From NCBI RefSeq assembly GCF_014201195.1, contig NZ_JACHDS010000001.1:2170001-2234000 (forward strand): DNA of 64,000 nucleotides, written 5' to 3'. The notes under the pieces are model-generated. The model was not told where the DNA came from. It saw only the letters and a program-made list of their open reading frames with translations, and searched no databases. This document shows positions 25,694 to 34,293 of the stretch, one piece after another; the stretch's first letter is position 1, and each line of letters opens with the position of its first letter. Made by a program: the position numbers and the translations under genes. Source of the DNA: Nocardiopsis mwathae (GTDB taxonomy: Bacteria > Actinomycetota > Actinomycetes > Streptosporangiales > Streptosporangiaceae).

Positions 25694-25717
25694 TTTGGAT
25701 ACGGGAGCGTATCCAAA
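25694..25717. promoter_or_regulatory. TetR operator O2
   Basis: Perfect inverted repeat with arms TTTGGATACG and CGTATCCAAA and a 4-nt centre. Its same-face spacing relative to O1 suggests cooperative dimer binding. It lies 50 bp before the divergent membrane-protein gene. Confidence 0.75.
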
Positions 25718-25767
25718 CTACCGTGGCCGATCGCAGAATCGGCGCACCCGATGATCGGAGCCCCACG

Positions 25768-26967
25768 ATGCCCGGCACTTCGGCACCCGGAGCCCCGCCC
25801 GCCGCGGGGCTGGCACCGTCCCAGCGCGCACTGGCCCCCGACCTCGCCCGCGGCGTCATGCTCCTGGTGATCGCCGTGGTCCACGCACACATCTTCCGCC
25901 TGATCCAGACCCCAGAGGGCGGCTACACACTCTCGGGCACCCTGGACGTGGTGGTGACCGGCGCCGTGACCCTGTTCGCCGAGAACCGCGGCTACCCCAT
26001 GTTCGCGGCGCTGTTCGGCTACGGCCTGACCCAGGTCTACCTGCGCCGGACCGCCGAAGGCCGGGAGTGGCCGTGGGTGCGCCGCCTGCTGCGCCGCCGC
26101 GGCCGCTGGCTGGTCGCCATCGGGCTGGCCCACGTCACCTTCATCTACTACGGCGACATCATCTCCGTCTACGGCCTGGTCGCGCTGCTGTTCGCCGGAA
26201 CGCTGCGGTACACCGACCGGCGCCTGCTGGCGCACGCCTTCACCTGGCTGGCGGTGGGATCACTCGTCTACACCCTCTTCAACTCCTCCGCGCTGAACAG
26301 CGCGGCCCAGGGCGAAGGGGCCTACCCCGCGGAAGCCACCGCGCTGACTGACCTGCTCATCCGCCTGTTCTCCTGGCCGTTCACCACGCCGCTGCTCGTC
26401 ATCATCACCGTGTTCCCGTTCATGATCGGCGCCTGGGCGGCGCGGCGGCGCCTGCTGGAGGAGCCCGAGCGCCACCGCGACCTGCTGCGCCGGGTGGCGG
26501 GTATCGGCATCCCACTGGCCGTGCTAGGCGGCGTCCCCTACGCCCTGGTGACCACCGAACTGTGGGATGCCGGGACGCTCGCCGAAGCCGCGGCGTTCTG
26601 GACGCACGTGGTGACCGGGTACGCCGGCGGGTTCGGGTATGCGGCGCTGATCGCGCTCATCGCCGTACGCATCGGCACCAGCCCCGGTCCGGTGACCCGC
26701 GCCCTGGCGGCGACCGGGCAGCGGTCGATGACCTGCTACCTGCTGCAGTCGGTGGCCTGGGCGGTGCTGTTCTCCCCCTACGCCCTGGGCCTTGCCGGCC
26801 GGATGTCCGACACGGCCGCCGTGGCAACCGGCGTCGGCGTGTGGCTGGCCACGGTCGTGCTGGCCGACCTGATGCGCCGCGCGGGCGTGCGCGGCCCCGC
26901 CGAGGCGGCGCTGCGCAGGCTGACCTACGGCCGCCCGGCCCGGGAGACGGCCCCCATCGCCCGATGA
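25768..26967 (+). CDS. DUF418-type multi-pass membrane protein
   Basis: 399 aa. About ten hydrophobic helices, starting with LAPDLARGVMLLVIAVVHAH (the ALDxxRGxAllgi opening typical of DUF418 and related acyltransferase-like membrane proteins), an ENRGYPMFAALFGYG loop, and a C-terminal GQRSMTCYLLQSVAWAVLF segment characteristic of DUF418. The biochemical role is unknown; the family is suspected to be transport- or acyl-transfer-related. It is under the divergent TetR repressor via O1/O2, which suggests induction by a small compound. Start ATG 25768 with GGAG upstream. Confidence 0.8.
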   Translation: MPGTSAPGAPPAAGLAPSQRALAPDLARGVMLLVIAVVHAHIFRLIQTPEGGYTLSGTLDVVVTGAVTLFAENRGYPMFAALFGYGLTQVYLRRTAEGREWPWVRRLLRRRGRWLVAIGLAHVTFIYYGDIISVYGLVALLFAGTLRYTDRRLLAHAFTWLAVGSLVYTLFNSSALNSAAQGEGAYPAEATALTDLLIRLFSWPFTTPLLVIITVFPFMIGAWAARRRLLEEPERHRDLLRRVAGIGIPLAVLGGVPYALVTTELWDAGTLAEAAAFWTHVVTGYAGGFGYAALIALIAVRIGTSPGPVTRALAATGQRSMTCYLLQSVAWAVLFSPYALGLAGRMSDTAAVATGVGVWLATVVLADLMRRAGVRGPAEAALRRLTYGRPARETAPIAR

Positions 26968-26984
26968 CCCGGTGCGGCCTCCGC

Positions 26985-27028
26985 TACGTAGCCCGGCCCG
27001 GCGGCCAACTTTACGTAGGTAATACGTA
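26985..27028. promoter_or_regulatory. Cluster of three TACGTA sites before the subtilase gene
   Basis: TACGTA occurs at 26985, 27012 and 27023 (the latter two exactly 11 bp apart, one helical turn) in an AT-rich patch of the otherwise GC-rich 200-bp gap before the protease gene. This may be a regulatory cluster; no known factor was assigned. Confidence 0.35.
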
Positions 27029-27167
27029 TTTCCACTACCGCCCACTCGGCCGATGCTGCTGTCCAGGAGCCGCCTTAAGGATCCACCCCGCTCCCGACCC
27101 CTAGGCGGCCCCCGCACATCCCCCACGCCCCTCCCCACCAGGGGCCCGCCGAAGGGCTGACGACACG

Positions 27168-28928
27168 ATGCGAAGAATCTTTGCCGTGCTCGCCTCCGCC
27201 GCACTCATCCCGGTGCTCTCCGTGGCACCGGCCGCGGCCGATCCCACCCCCGACGCAACAGAACCCACCAAGGCCTACATCGTCGTCCTGGACGACGACG
27301 CCGACCCCCGCGAGGTCGCCGACCGGCACGGTGACCGCCCCCTGGGCGTCTACAAGCACGCCCTGACCGGGTACGCCGCCGAGATGACCGAGGCCCAGGC
27401 CCAGGAGCTGCGCTCCTACCCCGAGGTCGACTTCGTGCAGGAGGACGCGGTCGTCCGCATCGCCTCCCAGGAGATCCCCACCGGCATCTCCCGCGTCTTC
27501 GCCCCCGACAACGAGAACCTGAAGATCAACGGTCGGGACGACTTCCGCGCCGACGTCGACATCGCCATCCTCGACACCGGCATCGCCGCCCACCCCGACC
27601 TCGACATCGTGGAGCGCACCGACTGCACGACCGGGACCTGCCGCGACGGCTCGGGCAACGACGGCCACGGGCACGGCACCCACGTCGCCGGCACCGCCGC
27701 GGCCATCGACAGCGACTCCGGCGTCGTCGGGGTGGCCAACGGCGCCCGACTGTGGAGCGTCAAGGTCCTCAACGACAACGGCACCGGCACCATGCGCGCC
27801 ATAGCCGCCGGCATCGACTGGGTGACCGGCCGCGCCGCCGACATCGAGGTCGCCAACATGAGCCTGGGCTGCGCCAACTGCTTCGACCAGGCCGTCAGCC
27901 GGGCCATCACCAACTCGGTGGACGCGGGCATCGTGCACGTCGTGGCCGCCGGCAACAGCCGGATGGACGCGCGCAACTTCTTCCCCGCCAACCACGGCGA
28001 CGTGCTGACCGTCTCCGCGCTCGCCGACTCCGACGGCAAGCCGGGCGGCATCGGCGGGTCGCCCTCCTGCCGCCCCGACACCGACGACACCCTCGCCGAC
28101 TTCTCCAACTTCGGCCAGGTCGTCGACGTCGCCGCGCCGGGCGTGTGCATCCTGTCCACCCACCTCCGCGGCGGACACTCCACCCTCAGCGGCACCTCGA
28201 TGGCCGCCCCGCACGTCGCCGGCGCCGCCGGCCTGCTCGCCGTCGGCGACGCCAAGCCCACCAGCCGCGCCGACGTCATGGCCGTCTACGAGACGATCAA
28301 GGAGACCGGCAACCACGACTGGCGCGACACCTCCAACGACGGCTTCCACGAACCGCTGCTGGACGTCGGCGACCCCGACACCTACCCGGCCGACGGCGAG
28401 AGCGCACCCGGCGACCGACCCACCGCCGTCATCGGCCACACCTGCGACGACACCACTCTGACCTGCCGATTCGACGGCACCGGCTCCGCCGCCCCCGACG
28501 GCGACATCACCGCCTACGCCTGGGACTTCGGCGACGGCACCACCAGCCGGGACGCCACCCCCACCCACACCTACACCGACGAGGGCACCTACACCGTCAC
28601 CCTGACCGTCACCGCCTCCACCGGCGCCACCGGCAGCGCGTCGGTGGACCTCACCGTCGGCACCGACCCCGGAAACGAGGCGCCCACCGCCGCGTTCGAC
28701 GCGACCTGCTACTCCTTCTGGGGCCTGTGCGCCTTCGACGCCTCGGCCTCCAGCGACCCGGACGGCACCATCGTCTCCTACGGCTGGGACTTCGGCGACG
28801 GCACCACCGGCAGCGGCCGGACCACCTGGCACTTCTACAGCACCGCCGGCACCTATGAGGTCACCCTGACCGTCACCGACGACCAGGGCGCCACCGGCAC
28901 CGCCACCAAGTCGGTCACCGTGCGCTGA
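27168..28928 (+). CDS. Secreted subtilisin-like serine protease (S8) with two PKD domains
   Basis: 586 aa. Order: Sec signal peptide (to about 25), I9 inhibitor propeptide (KAYIVVLDDDADPREV to about 100), then the S8 catalytic domain with Asp in DIAILDTGIAAHP, His in GHGHGTHVAGT and Ser in LSGTSMAAPHVAG. Two PKD domains follow, each with the WDFGDGTT motif (AYAWDFGDGTTSRD and SYGWDFGDGTTGSG). It is an extracellular protease; PKD domains usually aid binding of insoluble protein or spacing from the surface. There is no LPxTG anchor. The start ATG has AAGGG upstream, and a strong hairpin follows the stop. Confidence 0.93.
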   Translation: MRRIFAVLASAALIPVLSVAPAAADPTPDATEPTKAYIVVLDDDADPREVADRHGDRPLGVYKHALTGYAAEMTEAQAQELRSYPEVDFVQEDAVVRIASQEIPTGISRVFAPDNENLKINGRDDFRADVDIAILDTGIAAHPDLDIVERTDCTTGTCRDGSGNDGHGHGTHVAGTAAAIDSDSGVVGVANGARLWSVKVLNDNGTGTMRAIAAGIDWVTGRAADIEVANMSLGCANCFDQAVSRAITNSVDAGIVHVVAAGNSRMDARNFFPANHGDVLTVSALADSDGKPGGIGGSPSCRPDTDDTLADFSNFGQVVDVAAPGVCILSTHLRGGHSTLSGTSMAAPHVAGAAGLLAVGDAKPTSRADVMAVYETIKETGNHDWRDTSNDGFHEPLLDVGDPDTYPADGESAPGDRPTAVIGHTCDDTTLTCRFDGTGSAAPDGDITAYAWDFGDGTTSRDATPTHTYTDEGTYTVTLTVTASTGATGSASVDLTVGTDPGNEAPTAAFDATCYSFWGLCAFDASASSDPDGTIVSYGWDFGDGTTGSGRTTWHFYSTAGTYEVTLTVTDDQGATGTATKSVTVR

Positions 28929-28976
28929 CGCCCGGCCGACCCACGCGGCCGCCGCCGGCCGCGGGCACCCACACCA

Positions 28977-29030
28977 CCCCGGGCGGCGCCCCCACCCCCA
29001 CCCTGCCGGGGGAGGGGGCGCCGCCCGGGG
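28977..29030. terminator. Bidirectional terminator hairpin
   Basis: Perfect 17-bp arms (28977-28993 and 29014-29030) with a 20-nt loop lie between the convergent protease and ADP-ribosylglycohydrolase genes. Confidence 0.75.
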
Positions 29031-29036
29031 GAGACC

Positions 29037-29942
29037 TCACACGGGCACCCACTCCGGCAGCGGCTCGGTGCGCCGCCGCCACTCCTCGGGCAGCCGACCG
29101 CCGGGCAGCCGGGTGCCCACGACCCCGCCGACGATCGCGCACGTGGTGTCGAGATCCCCGCCGGCCCGCACACCCGCCGCCGCGGCCGCCCACAGCGCCC
29201 CCGGGAAGTCGTCGTGGTGCTTGGCCGCCGTCCACAGCGCGAACGGCACGGTGTCGCGGGCGCCGATGAGCTCACCGCAGCCCAGCTCCGCGGCGACCGC
29301 GCACGGATCGGCGGAGATCAGCAGGGCGCGCGCATCGGCCACACCCTCGCGCACGGTCCCGGAGGGCACGTGGTCCAGGACCTCGTCGAGGAACTCGTGC
29401 GACCCCAGCGGGTCCCCGCGCGCCGCCACCGCCGCCGCGACAGCCACGGCCACCGCCCCGGCGACACCGTCGGGGTGGGTGTGGGTCACCCGGGCCGACA
29501 GCGCCGCCTGGCGCGCCGCCTCGGCCACGTCGTCGGCGAACCAGGCGCCCAGCGGCGCCACCCGCATCGCCGCGCCGCTGCCCCACGAGCCGGCCCCGCC
29601 GAACTGGGCCGGCGCCAGCGCCCGCCAGTCACCGCCCGCCCGCACCGACCTCAGCAGGTGGTCGGTGGCCCGGTGGTAGCCGCGCAGCGCGTCGTAGTGC
29701 GCGGCGAAACCCGCCACCAGCGCGTCCTGGTCCACCCGCCCGCAGCGGTAGAGCACCGCATAGACCGAGCAGGCCATCTCGGTGTCATCCGTCCACTCCC
29801 AGGGCCCCGGCGGCAGCACCCGCCCGCGCACCGCCTGCGCCCCGTCGGGCTCCAGCAGCCGCGCCCCGAAGGCGTCACCGGCCGCGAGCGCGCTCAGCGA
29901 CACCGCCGCGCGCCCGGCACGGGTGGAAACATTGGTCGACAT
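29037..29942 (-). CDS. ADP-ribosylglycohydrolase (DraG/ARH family)
   Basis: About 301 aa. The metal-binding motifs are all intact: WTDDTEM near the N-terminus, GSWGSGAAMRVAPLGAW, and GGDLDTTCAIVGGVVG near the C-terminus. The enzyme removes ADP-ribose from proteins or nucleic acids using two Mg2+ ions. The start is either the ATG at 29942 (STNVSTRAGRA) or 29957; neither has a strong ribosome site. It is divergent from nirB and shares the 230-bp region holding the GlnR-type operator; in diazotrophs DraG acts in nitrogen control, but no DraT or nitrogenase is present here, so any link is speculative. Confidence 0.88.
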   Translation of the reverse strand: MSTNVSTRAGRAAVSLSALAAGDAFGARLLEPDGAQAVRGRVLPPGPWEWTDDTEMACSVYAVLYRCGRVDQDALVAGFAAHYDALRGYHRATDHLLRSVRAGGDWRALAPAQFGGAGSWGSGAAMRVAPLGAWFADDVAEAARQAALSARVTHTHPDGVAGAVAVAVAAAVAARGDPLGSHEFLDEVLDHVPSGTVREGVADARALLISADPCAVAAELGCGELIGARDTVPFALWTAAKHHDDFPGALWAAAAAGVRAGGDLDTTCAIVGGVVGTRLPGGRLPEEWRRRTEPLPEWVPV

Positions 29943-30048
29943 CGCACCTAGCACCATGCCCGCCCGCCCCCCGCTCTACCCCCGACCTGCGCCCCTGCCG
30001 CACCCCACCGCCCGTTCACCACACCGTGACCTGCGATGGCAGGGAAAC

Positions 30049-30086
30049 GAAACATGCGCGTCACACACGGCTGACCACCCGGAAAC
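30049..30086 (+). promoter_or_regulatory. GlnR-type operator with four half-sites upstream of nirB
   Basis: GAAAC-N6-GTCAC-N6-CTGAC-N6-GAAAC, with all three gaps exactly 6 nt, so half-sites repeat every 11 bp. A further GAAAC at 30104 keeps the same phase. This is the arrangement of actinobacterial GlnR operators. It lies about 90-125 bp before nirB and also upstream of the divergent DraG-like gene. Confidence 0.7.
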
Positions 30087-30174
30087 ACCCCCTGGGTTGC
30101 CTGGAAACCCACGGAGGCGACCGGTCGGCGCCGCCACCGGCACCAGCCGACCACCGAGGGAGAAGAACTCGCAC

Positions 30175-32712
30175 ATGAGACAACTCGTCGTCATCGGCAA
30201 CGGCATGGTCGGCCACCGCCTGGTCGAAGCGATCCGCGACCGCGACACCGACGGCCGCTGGAACATCGTGGTCCTGGGCGAGGAACCGCGCCCCGCCTAC
30301 GACCGCGTCGCGCTGTCCTCCTACTTCGACGGCGCCACCGAAGAGGACCTGCGCCTGGGCGACCTGGGCGACCGCGTCACGCTGCGTTCGGGGGAACGCG
30401 CCACCGACATCGACCGCTCCGCCAAGAAGGTCACCACCTCCACCGGCGACGTCCTCGGCTACGACACCCTGGTGCTGGCCACCGGCTCCTACCCCTTCGT
30501 GCCACCCCTTCCCGGCCACGACCTGCCCGGCTGCCACGTCTACCGCACCATCGAGGACCTCGACGCCATCACCGACTCCGCCCGCGCCGCCACCACCGGC
30601 GTCGTCATCGGCGGCGGCCTGCTGGGCCTGGAAGCGGCCAACGCCCTGCGGCTGCTCGGCGTCGACACCCACGTCGTCGAACTCGCCCCCTGGCTCATGC
30701 CCGCCCAGATCGACGAGGGCGGCGGCGCCCTGCTGGGCCGCCTGATCGACGAGCTCGGCGTCACCGTGCACACCGGCACCGGCACCTCCCGCATCGAGGC
30801 CGGCGACGACGGCCGCCCCGCAGCGGTCCGCCTGGGCGAAGAGCGCATCGACGCCGACATGGTCGTGTTCTCCGTGGGCATCCGCCCCCGCGACGAGATC
30901 GCCCGCGCCGCCGGCCTGGAGATCGGCGAACGCGGCGGCGTCGTCATCGACGACGCCTGCCGCACCAGCGACCCCGACATCTACGCCGTCGGCGAGGTCG
31001 CCTGCCACGCCGGCACCGTCTACGGGCTCATCGCCCCGGGCAACGCCATGGCCGAGGTCGTCGCCGACCGCCTGGTAGGCGGCACCGCCGCCTTCACCGG
31101 CGCCGACACCTCCACCAAGCTCAAACTCCTGGGCGTGGACGTGGCCAGCTTCGGCGACGCCCACGGCCGCACCGAGGGCGCCCTGGACGTCGTCGTCAAC
31201 GACGCCGCCGGACGCCGCTACGCCAAACTCGTCGTCTCCGACGACGCCTCCACGCTGCTGGGCGGGGTCCTGGTCGGCGACGCCTCCGCCTACGCCGCGC
31301 TGCGCCCCCTGGTCGGCCACGAGCTGCCCGGCGACCCGCTGGCGCTGATCTCTCCGGCCGGAGCCGAAGGCGGCGGCGTGGGCGCCGGCGCCCTTCCCGA
31401 CGACGCCCAGATCTGCTCCTGCAACGCCGTCACCAAGGGCGACCTGACCCACGCCATCGCCGGAGGAGCCTGCGACGTGGCCGCCCTCAAGGGCTGCACC
31501 ACCGCCGGCACCAGCTGCGGCTCGTGCGTGCCCATGCTCAAGCAGCTGCTGGAGGCCTCCGGGGTCGAGCAGTCCAGCGCCCTGTGCGAGCACTTCACCC
31601 ACTCGCGCGCCGAACTCCTGGAGATCGTGCGGGCCACCGGCATCGGCACCTTCTCCGAGCTCATCGACCGGCACGGCACCGGGCGCGGCTGCGACATCTG
31701 CAAGCCGGCCGTGGCCTCCATCCTCGCCTCGCTGGGCGGCGGCCACATCCTGGAGGGCGAGCAGGCCGCACTGCAGGACACCAACGACCACTTCCTCGCC
31801 AACCTCCAGCGCAACGGCACCTACTCGGTGGTGCCGCGCATCCCCGGCGGCGAGATCACCCCCGACAAGCTCATCGTCATCGGCGAGGTCGCCCGCGACT
31901 TCGGCCTCTACACCAAGATCACCGGCGGCCAGCGCATCGACCTGTTCGGCGCCCGCGTCGAACAGCTGCCCGCGATCTGGGCCCGCCTGGTGGACGCAGG
32001 ATTCGAGTCCGGGCACGCCTACGGCAAGGCGCTGCGCACCGTCAAATCGTGTGTGGGCACCACCTGGTGCCGCTACGGCGTCCAGGACTCCGTACGCATG
32101 GCCATCGACCTGGAACTGCGCTACCGGGGCCTGCGCTCCCCGCACAAGATCAAGGCCGCCGTCTCCGGCTGCGCCCGCGAGTGCGCCGAGGCCCGCGGCA
32201 AGGACTTCGGCGTCATCGCCACCGACAAGGGCTGGAACCTGTATGTGGGCGGCAACGGCGGCTTCACCCCCCGCCACGCCGAACTGCTCGCCTCCGACCT
32301 GGACGACGCCACCCTCATCCGCTACATCGACCGCTTCCTGATGTTCTACATCCGCACCGCCGACCGGCTGCAGCGCACCTCCACCTGGATCGAGAACCTG
32401 GAGGGCGGCCTGGACCACCTGCGCGCCGTCGTCGTCGACGACTCCCTGGGCATCGCCGCCGACCTGGAACGCGACATGGCCGCCCACGTCGCCGCCTACG
32501 CCGACGAATGGCGCGGCGTCCTGGAGGACCCCGACAAGCTCGCCCGGTTCGCGTCCTTCGCCAACGCCCCCCAGGCCCCCGACCCCACCATCAGCTTCGC
32601 CACCGAGCGCGACCAGCCCGTCCCGGCCGGCCCCGTCGCGCTGGGCATGCCCGCACCGCCCGTCGGCGACGCACGGCCCGCACCCAACGGATCCGCACCC
32701 GTGGAGGTCTGA
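30175..32712 (+). CDS. nirB: Assimilatory nitrite reductase large subunit
   Basis: 845 aa, full length. FAD fold (LVVIGNGMVGHRLVEAI), NADH fold (VVIGGGLLGLEAANALR), BFD-type [2Fe-2S] region (CSCNAVTKG ... TSCGSC) and a C-terminal siroheme/[4Fe-4S] module with C-x5-C (KSCVGTTWCRYG) and C-x3-C (SGCARECAEA). It reduces nitrite to ammonium with NAD(P)H in the cytoplasm, together with NirD. The ribosome site is weak (GGGAG 13 nt from ATG 30175). nirD begins 4 nt after its stop. The four-half-site GlnR-type operator upstream and nnaR downstream indicate nitrogen control. Confidence 0.95.
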   Translation: MRQLVVIGNGMVGHRLVEAIRDRDTDGRWNIVVLGEEPRPAYDRVALSSYFDGATEEDLRLGDLGDRVTLRSGERATDIDRSAKKVTTSTGDVLGYDTLVLATGSYPFVPPLPGHDLPGCHVYRTIEDLDAITDSARAATTGVVIGGGLLGLEAANALRLLGVDTHVVELAPWLMPAQIDEGGGALLGRLIDELGVTVHTGTGTSRIEAGDDGRPAAVRLGEERIDADMVVFSVGIRPRDEIARAAGLEIGERGGVVIDDACRTSDPDIYAVGEVACHAGTVYGLIAPGNAMAEVVADRLVGGTAAFTGADTSTKLKLLGVDVASFGDAHGRTEGALDVVVNDAAGRRYAKLVVSDDASTLLGGVLVGDASAYAALRPLVGHELPGDPLALISPAGAEGGGVGAGALPDDAQICSCNAVTKGDLTHAIAGGACDVAALKGCTTAGTSCGSCVPMLKQLLEASGVEQSSALCEHFTHSRAELLEIVRATGIGTFSELIDRHGTGRGCDICKPAVASILASLGGGHILEGEQAALQDTNDHFLANLQRNGTYSVVPRIPGGEITPDKLIVIGEVARDFGLYTKITGGQRIDLFGARVEQLPAIWARLVDAGFESGHAYGKALRTVKSCVGTTWCRYGVQDSVRMAIDLELRYRGLRSPHKIKAAVSGCARECAEARGKDFGVIATDKGWNLYVGGNGGFTPRHAELLASDLDDATLIRYIDRFLMFYIRTADRLQRTSTWIENLEGGLDHLRAVVVDDSLGIAADLERDMAAHVAAYADEWRGVLEDPDKLARFASFANAPQAPDPTISFATERDQPVPAGPVALGMPAPPVGDARPAPNGSAPVEV

Positions 32713-32715
32713 CCG

Positions 32716-33111
32716 ATGACCGCACCCGCCCCCACCGCCCTGCCCGCGGTGCCCACCACCCCCGACGGCCAGTGGGTCCCCGCCTGCCCCGCCGAACGGC
32801 TCCTGCCCGAGCGCGGTGTGGCCGTCCTGCTGCCCTGCGGCGGCCAGGCCGCCCTGTTCCGCACCCACGACGGCACCCTCTACGCCCTGGACAACATCGA
32901 CCCGTTCAGCGGCGCGGCGGTGATGTCCCGCGGCATCGTCGGCGACCGCGCCGGGGAGCCCACCGTGGCCTCTCCCATGCTCAAGCAGGTGTTCTCGCTG
33001 CGCACCGGCGTCTGCCTGGACGACCCCCAGGTACGCCTGGCCACCCACCGGGTGCGCGAGCACGACGGCGCCGTCCAGGTCAGCGCCCGGCCCGCGGGGG
33101 AGTCGCGGTGA
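32716..33111 (+). CDS. nirD: Nitrite reductase small subunit
   Basis: 131 aa. Rieske-like fold without the cluster ligands, as usual for NirD: ACPAERLLPERGVAVLL, LYALDNIDPFSGAAVMSRGI, ASPMLKQVFSLRTGVCLDD. It is the partner of NirB in the nitrite reductase complex. Its stop overlaps the nnaR start (GTGA), which implies translational coupling of the regulator to the enzyme. Confidence 0.93.
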   Translation: MTAPAPTALPAVPTTPDGQWVPACPAERLLPERGVAVLLPCGGQAALFRTHDGTLYALDNIDPFSGAAVMSRGIVGDRAGEPTVASPMLKQVFSLRTGVCLDDPQVRLATHRVREHDGAVQVSARPAGESR

Positions 33112-34283
33112 GCACCTCCGCCCACAGCCCGCCCCACAGCCCGCCCCGCACCCGCCCCCAACCCGCCGCCGCGGTACCCCCTCTGGCCGGGTTCACCGTC
33201 GCGGTCACCGCGGCGCGGCGCGCCGACGAGCTGGCCGCCCTGCTGCGCCGCAAGGGCGCGGAGGTCGTGTGCGCCCCCGCGCTGCGCATCGTCCCGCTCA
33301 GCGACGACCAGCGCCTGGCCGCCGTCTCCCGCCGCCTGATCGCCGAGCCCGCCGACGTCGTCGTGGCCACCACCGGCATCGGATTCCGCGGCTGGGTGGA
33401 GGCCTGCGAGACCTGGGGGCAGGCCGAGGGGCTGGTCTCCGCCATGGCCAACGCCCGGCTCATCGCCCGCGGGCCCAAGGCCAAGGGCGCCATCCGCGCG
33501 GCCGGGCTCACCGAGGAGTGGTCGCCCCCCTCGGAGTCCTCCGCCGAAGTCCTGGACTACCTGCTGTCCACCGGCGTGTCCGGGCTGCGCGTCGCCGTCC
33601 AGCTGCACGGCGAGCCGCTGCCCGACTTCTGCGCAGCCCTGCGCATGGCCGGCGCCGACGTCGTCGAGGTCCCCATCTACCGGTGGACCGAACCCGAGGA
33701 CGTCGCCCCCCTGGACCGGCTCATCGACGGCGTCGTCGGCGGCGCCGTCGACGCGGTGACCTTCACCAGCGCCCCGGCCGCCGCCGGGCTGCTGGCCCGC
33801 GCCGAGCAGACCGGCCTGCGGCACCCGCTGGTCGCCGCCCTGCGCACCGGCGCGCTGGCCATGTGCGTGGGCCCCGTCACCGCGCGCCCCCTCATGGCCC
33901 ACGACATCCCCACCGTGTGGCCCGCCCGCGCCCGCATCGGCGCCCAGGTCCGCAAGCTCACCGAGGAGCTGCCCGACCGCTACCCCCTGCTACCGGTCGC
34001 CGGACACCGGCTGCGGCTGCGCGGCCACGCGGTCCTGCTCGACGGGGTGGTCCGGCCCATCTCCCCGGCCCTCATGCGGGTGCTGCGGGAACTGGCCCGC
34101 CGCCCCGGCCAGGTACGCGACCGCGCCGACCTGCTGGCCGGCCTCGGAGGCGACGCCGACGCCCACGCCGTGGAGACGGCGGTGGCCCGGCTGCGCACCG
34201 CCCTGGGCGACCCCAAGATCATCCAGACCGTGGTCAAGCGGGGCTACCGGCTGGCCTTGGACAGCGGCGACTGCCCCGCCTAG
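33108..34283 (+). CDS. nnaR: NnaR-like regulator: uroporphyrinogen-III synthase-like domain + winged helix
   Basis: 391 aa. Residues about 25-280 resemble HemD (VAVTAARRADELAALLRRKG, VVVATTGIGFRGWVEA, AVTFTSAPAAAGLLA). Residues about 300-391 are an OmpR-type winged helix (VVRPISPALMRVLRELARRP, TAVARLRTALGDPKIIQTV, ending RGYRLAL). This two-domain layout directly after nirBD is that of Streptomyces NnaR, which helps GlnR activate nitrate/nitrite genes. It may also keep HemD activity for siroheme synthesis. The GTG start overlaps the nirD stop. Confidence 0.85.
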   Translation: MSTSAHSPPHSPPRTRPQPAAAVPPLAGFTVAVTAARRADELAALLRRKGAEVVCAPALRIVPLSDDQRLAAVSRRLIAEPADVVVATTGIGFRGWVEACETWGQAEGLVSAMANARLIARGPKAKGAIRAAGLTEEWSPPSESSAEVLDYLLSTGVSGLRVAVQLHGEPLPDFCAALRMAGADVVEVPIYRWTEPEDVAPLDRLIDGVVGGAVDAVTFTSAPAAAGLLARAEQTGLRHPLVAALRTGALAMCVGPVTARPLMAHDIPTVWPARARIGAQVRKLTEELPDRYPLLPVAGHRLRLRGHAVLLDGVVRPISPALMRVLRELARRPGQVRDRADLLAGLGGDADAHAVETAVARLRTALGDPKIIQTVVKRGYRLALDSGDCPA

Positions 34284-34293
34284 AGGAGGTCCG

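Noticed and set aside
30061-33063. 1000-codon minus-strand frame opposite nirB
   Set aside because: Antisense shadow; Gly/Val/Ala-rich with no motif.
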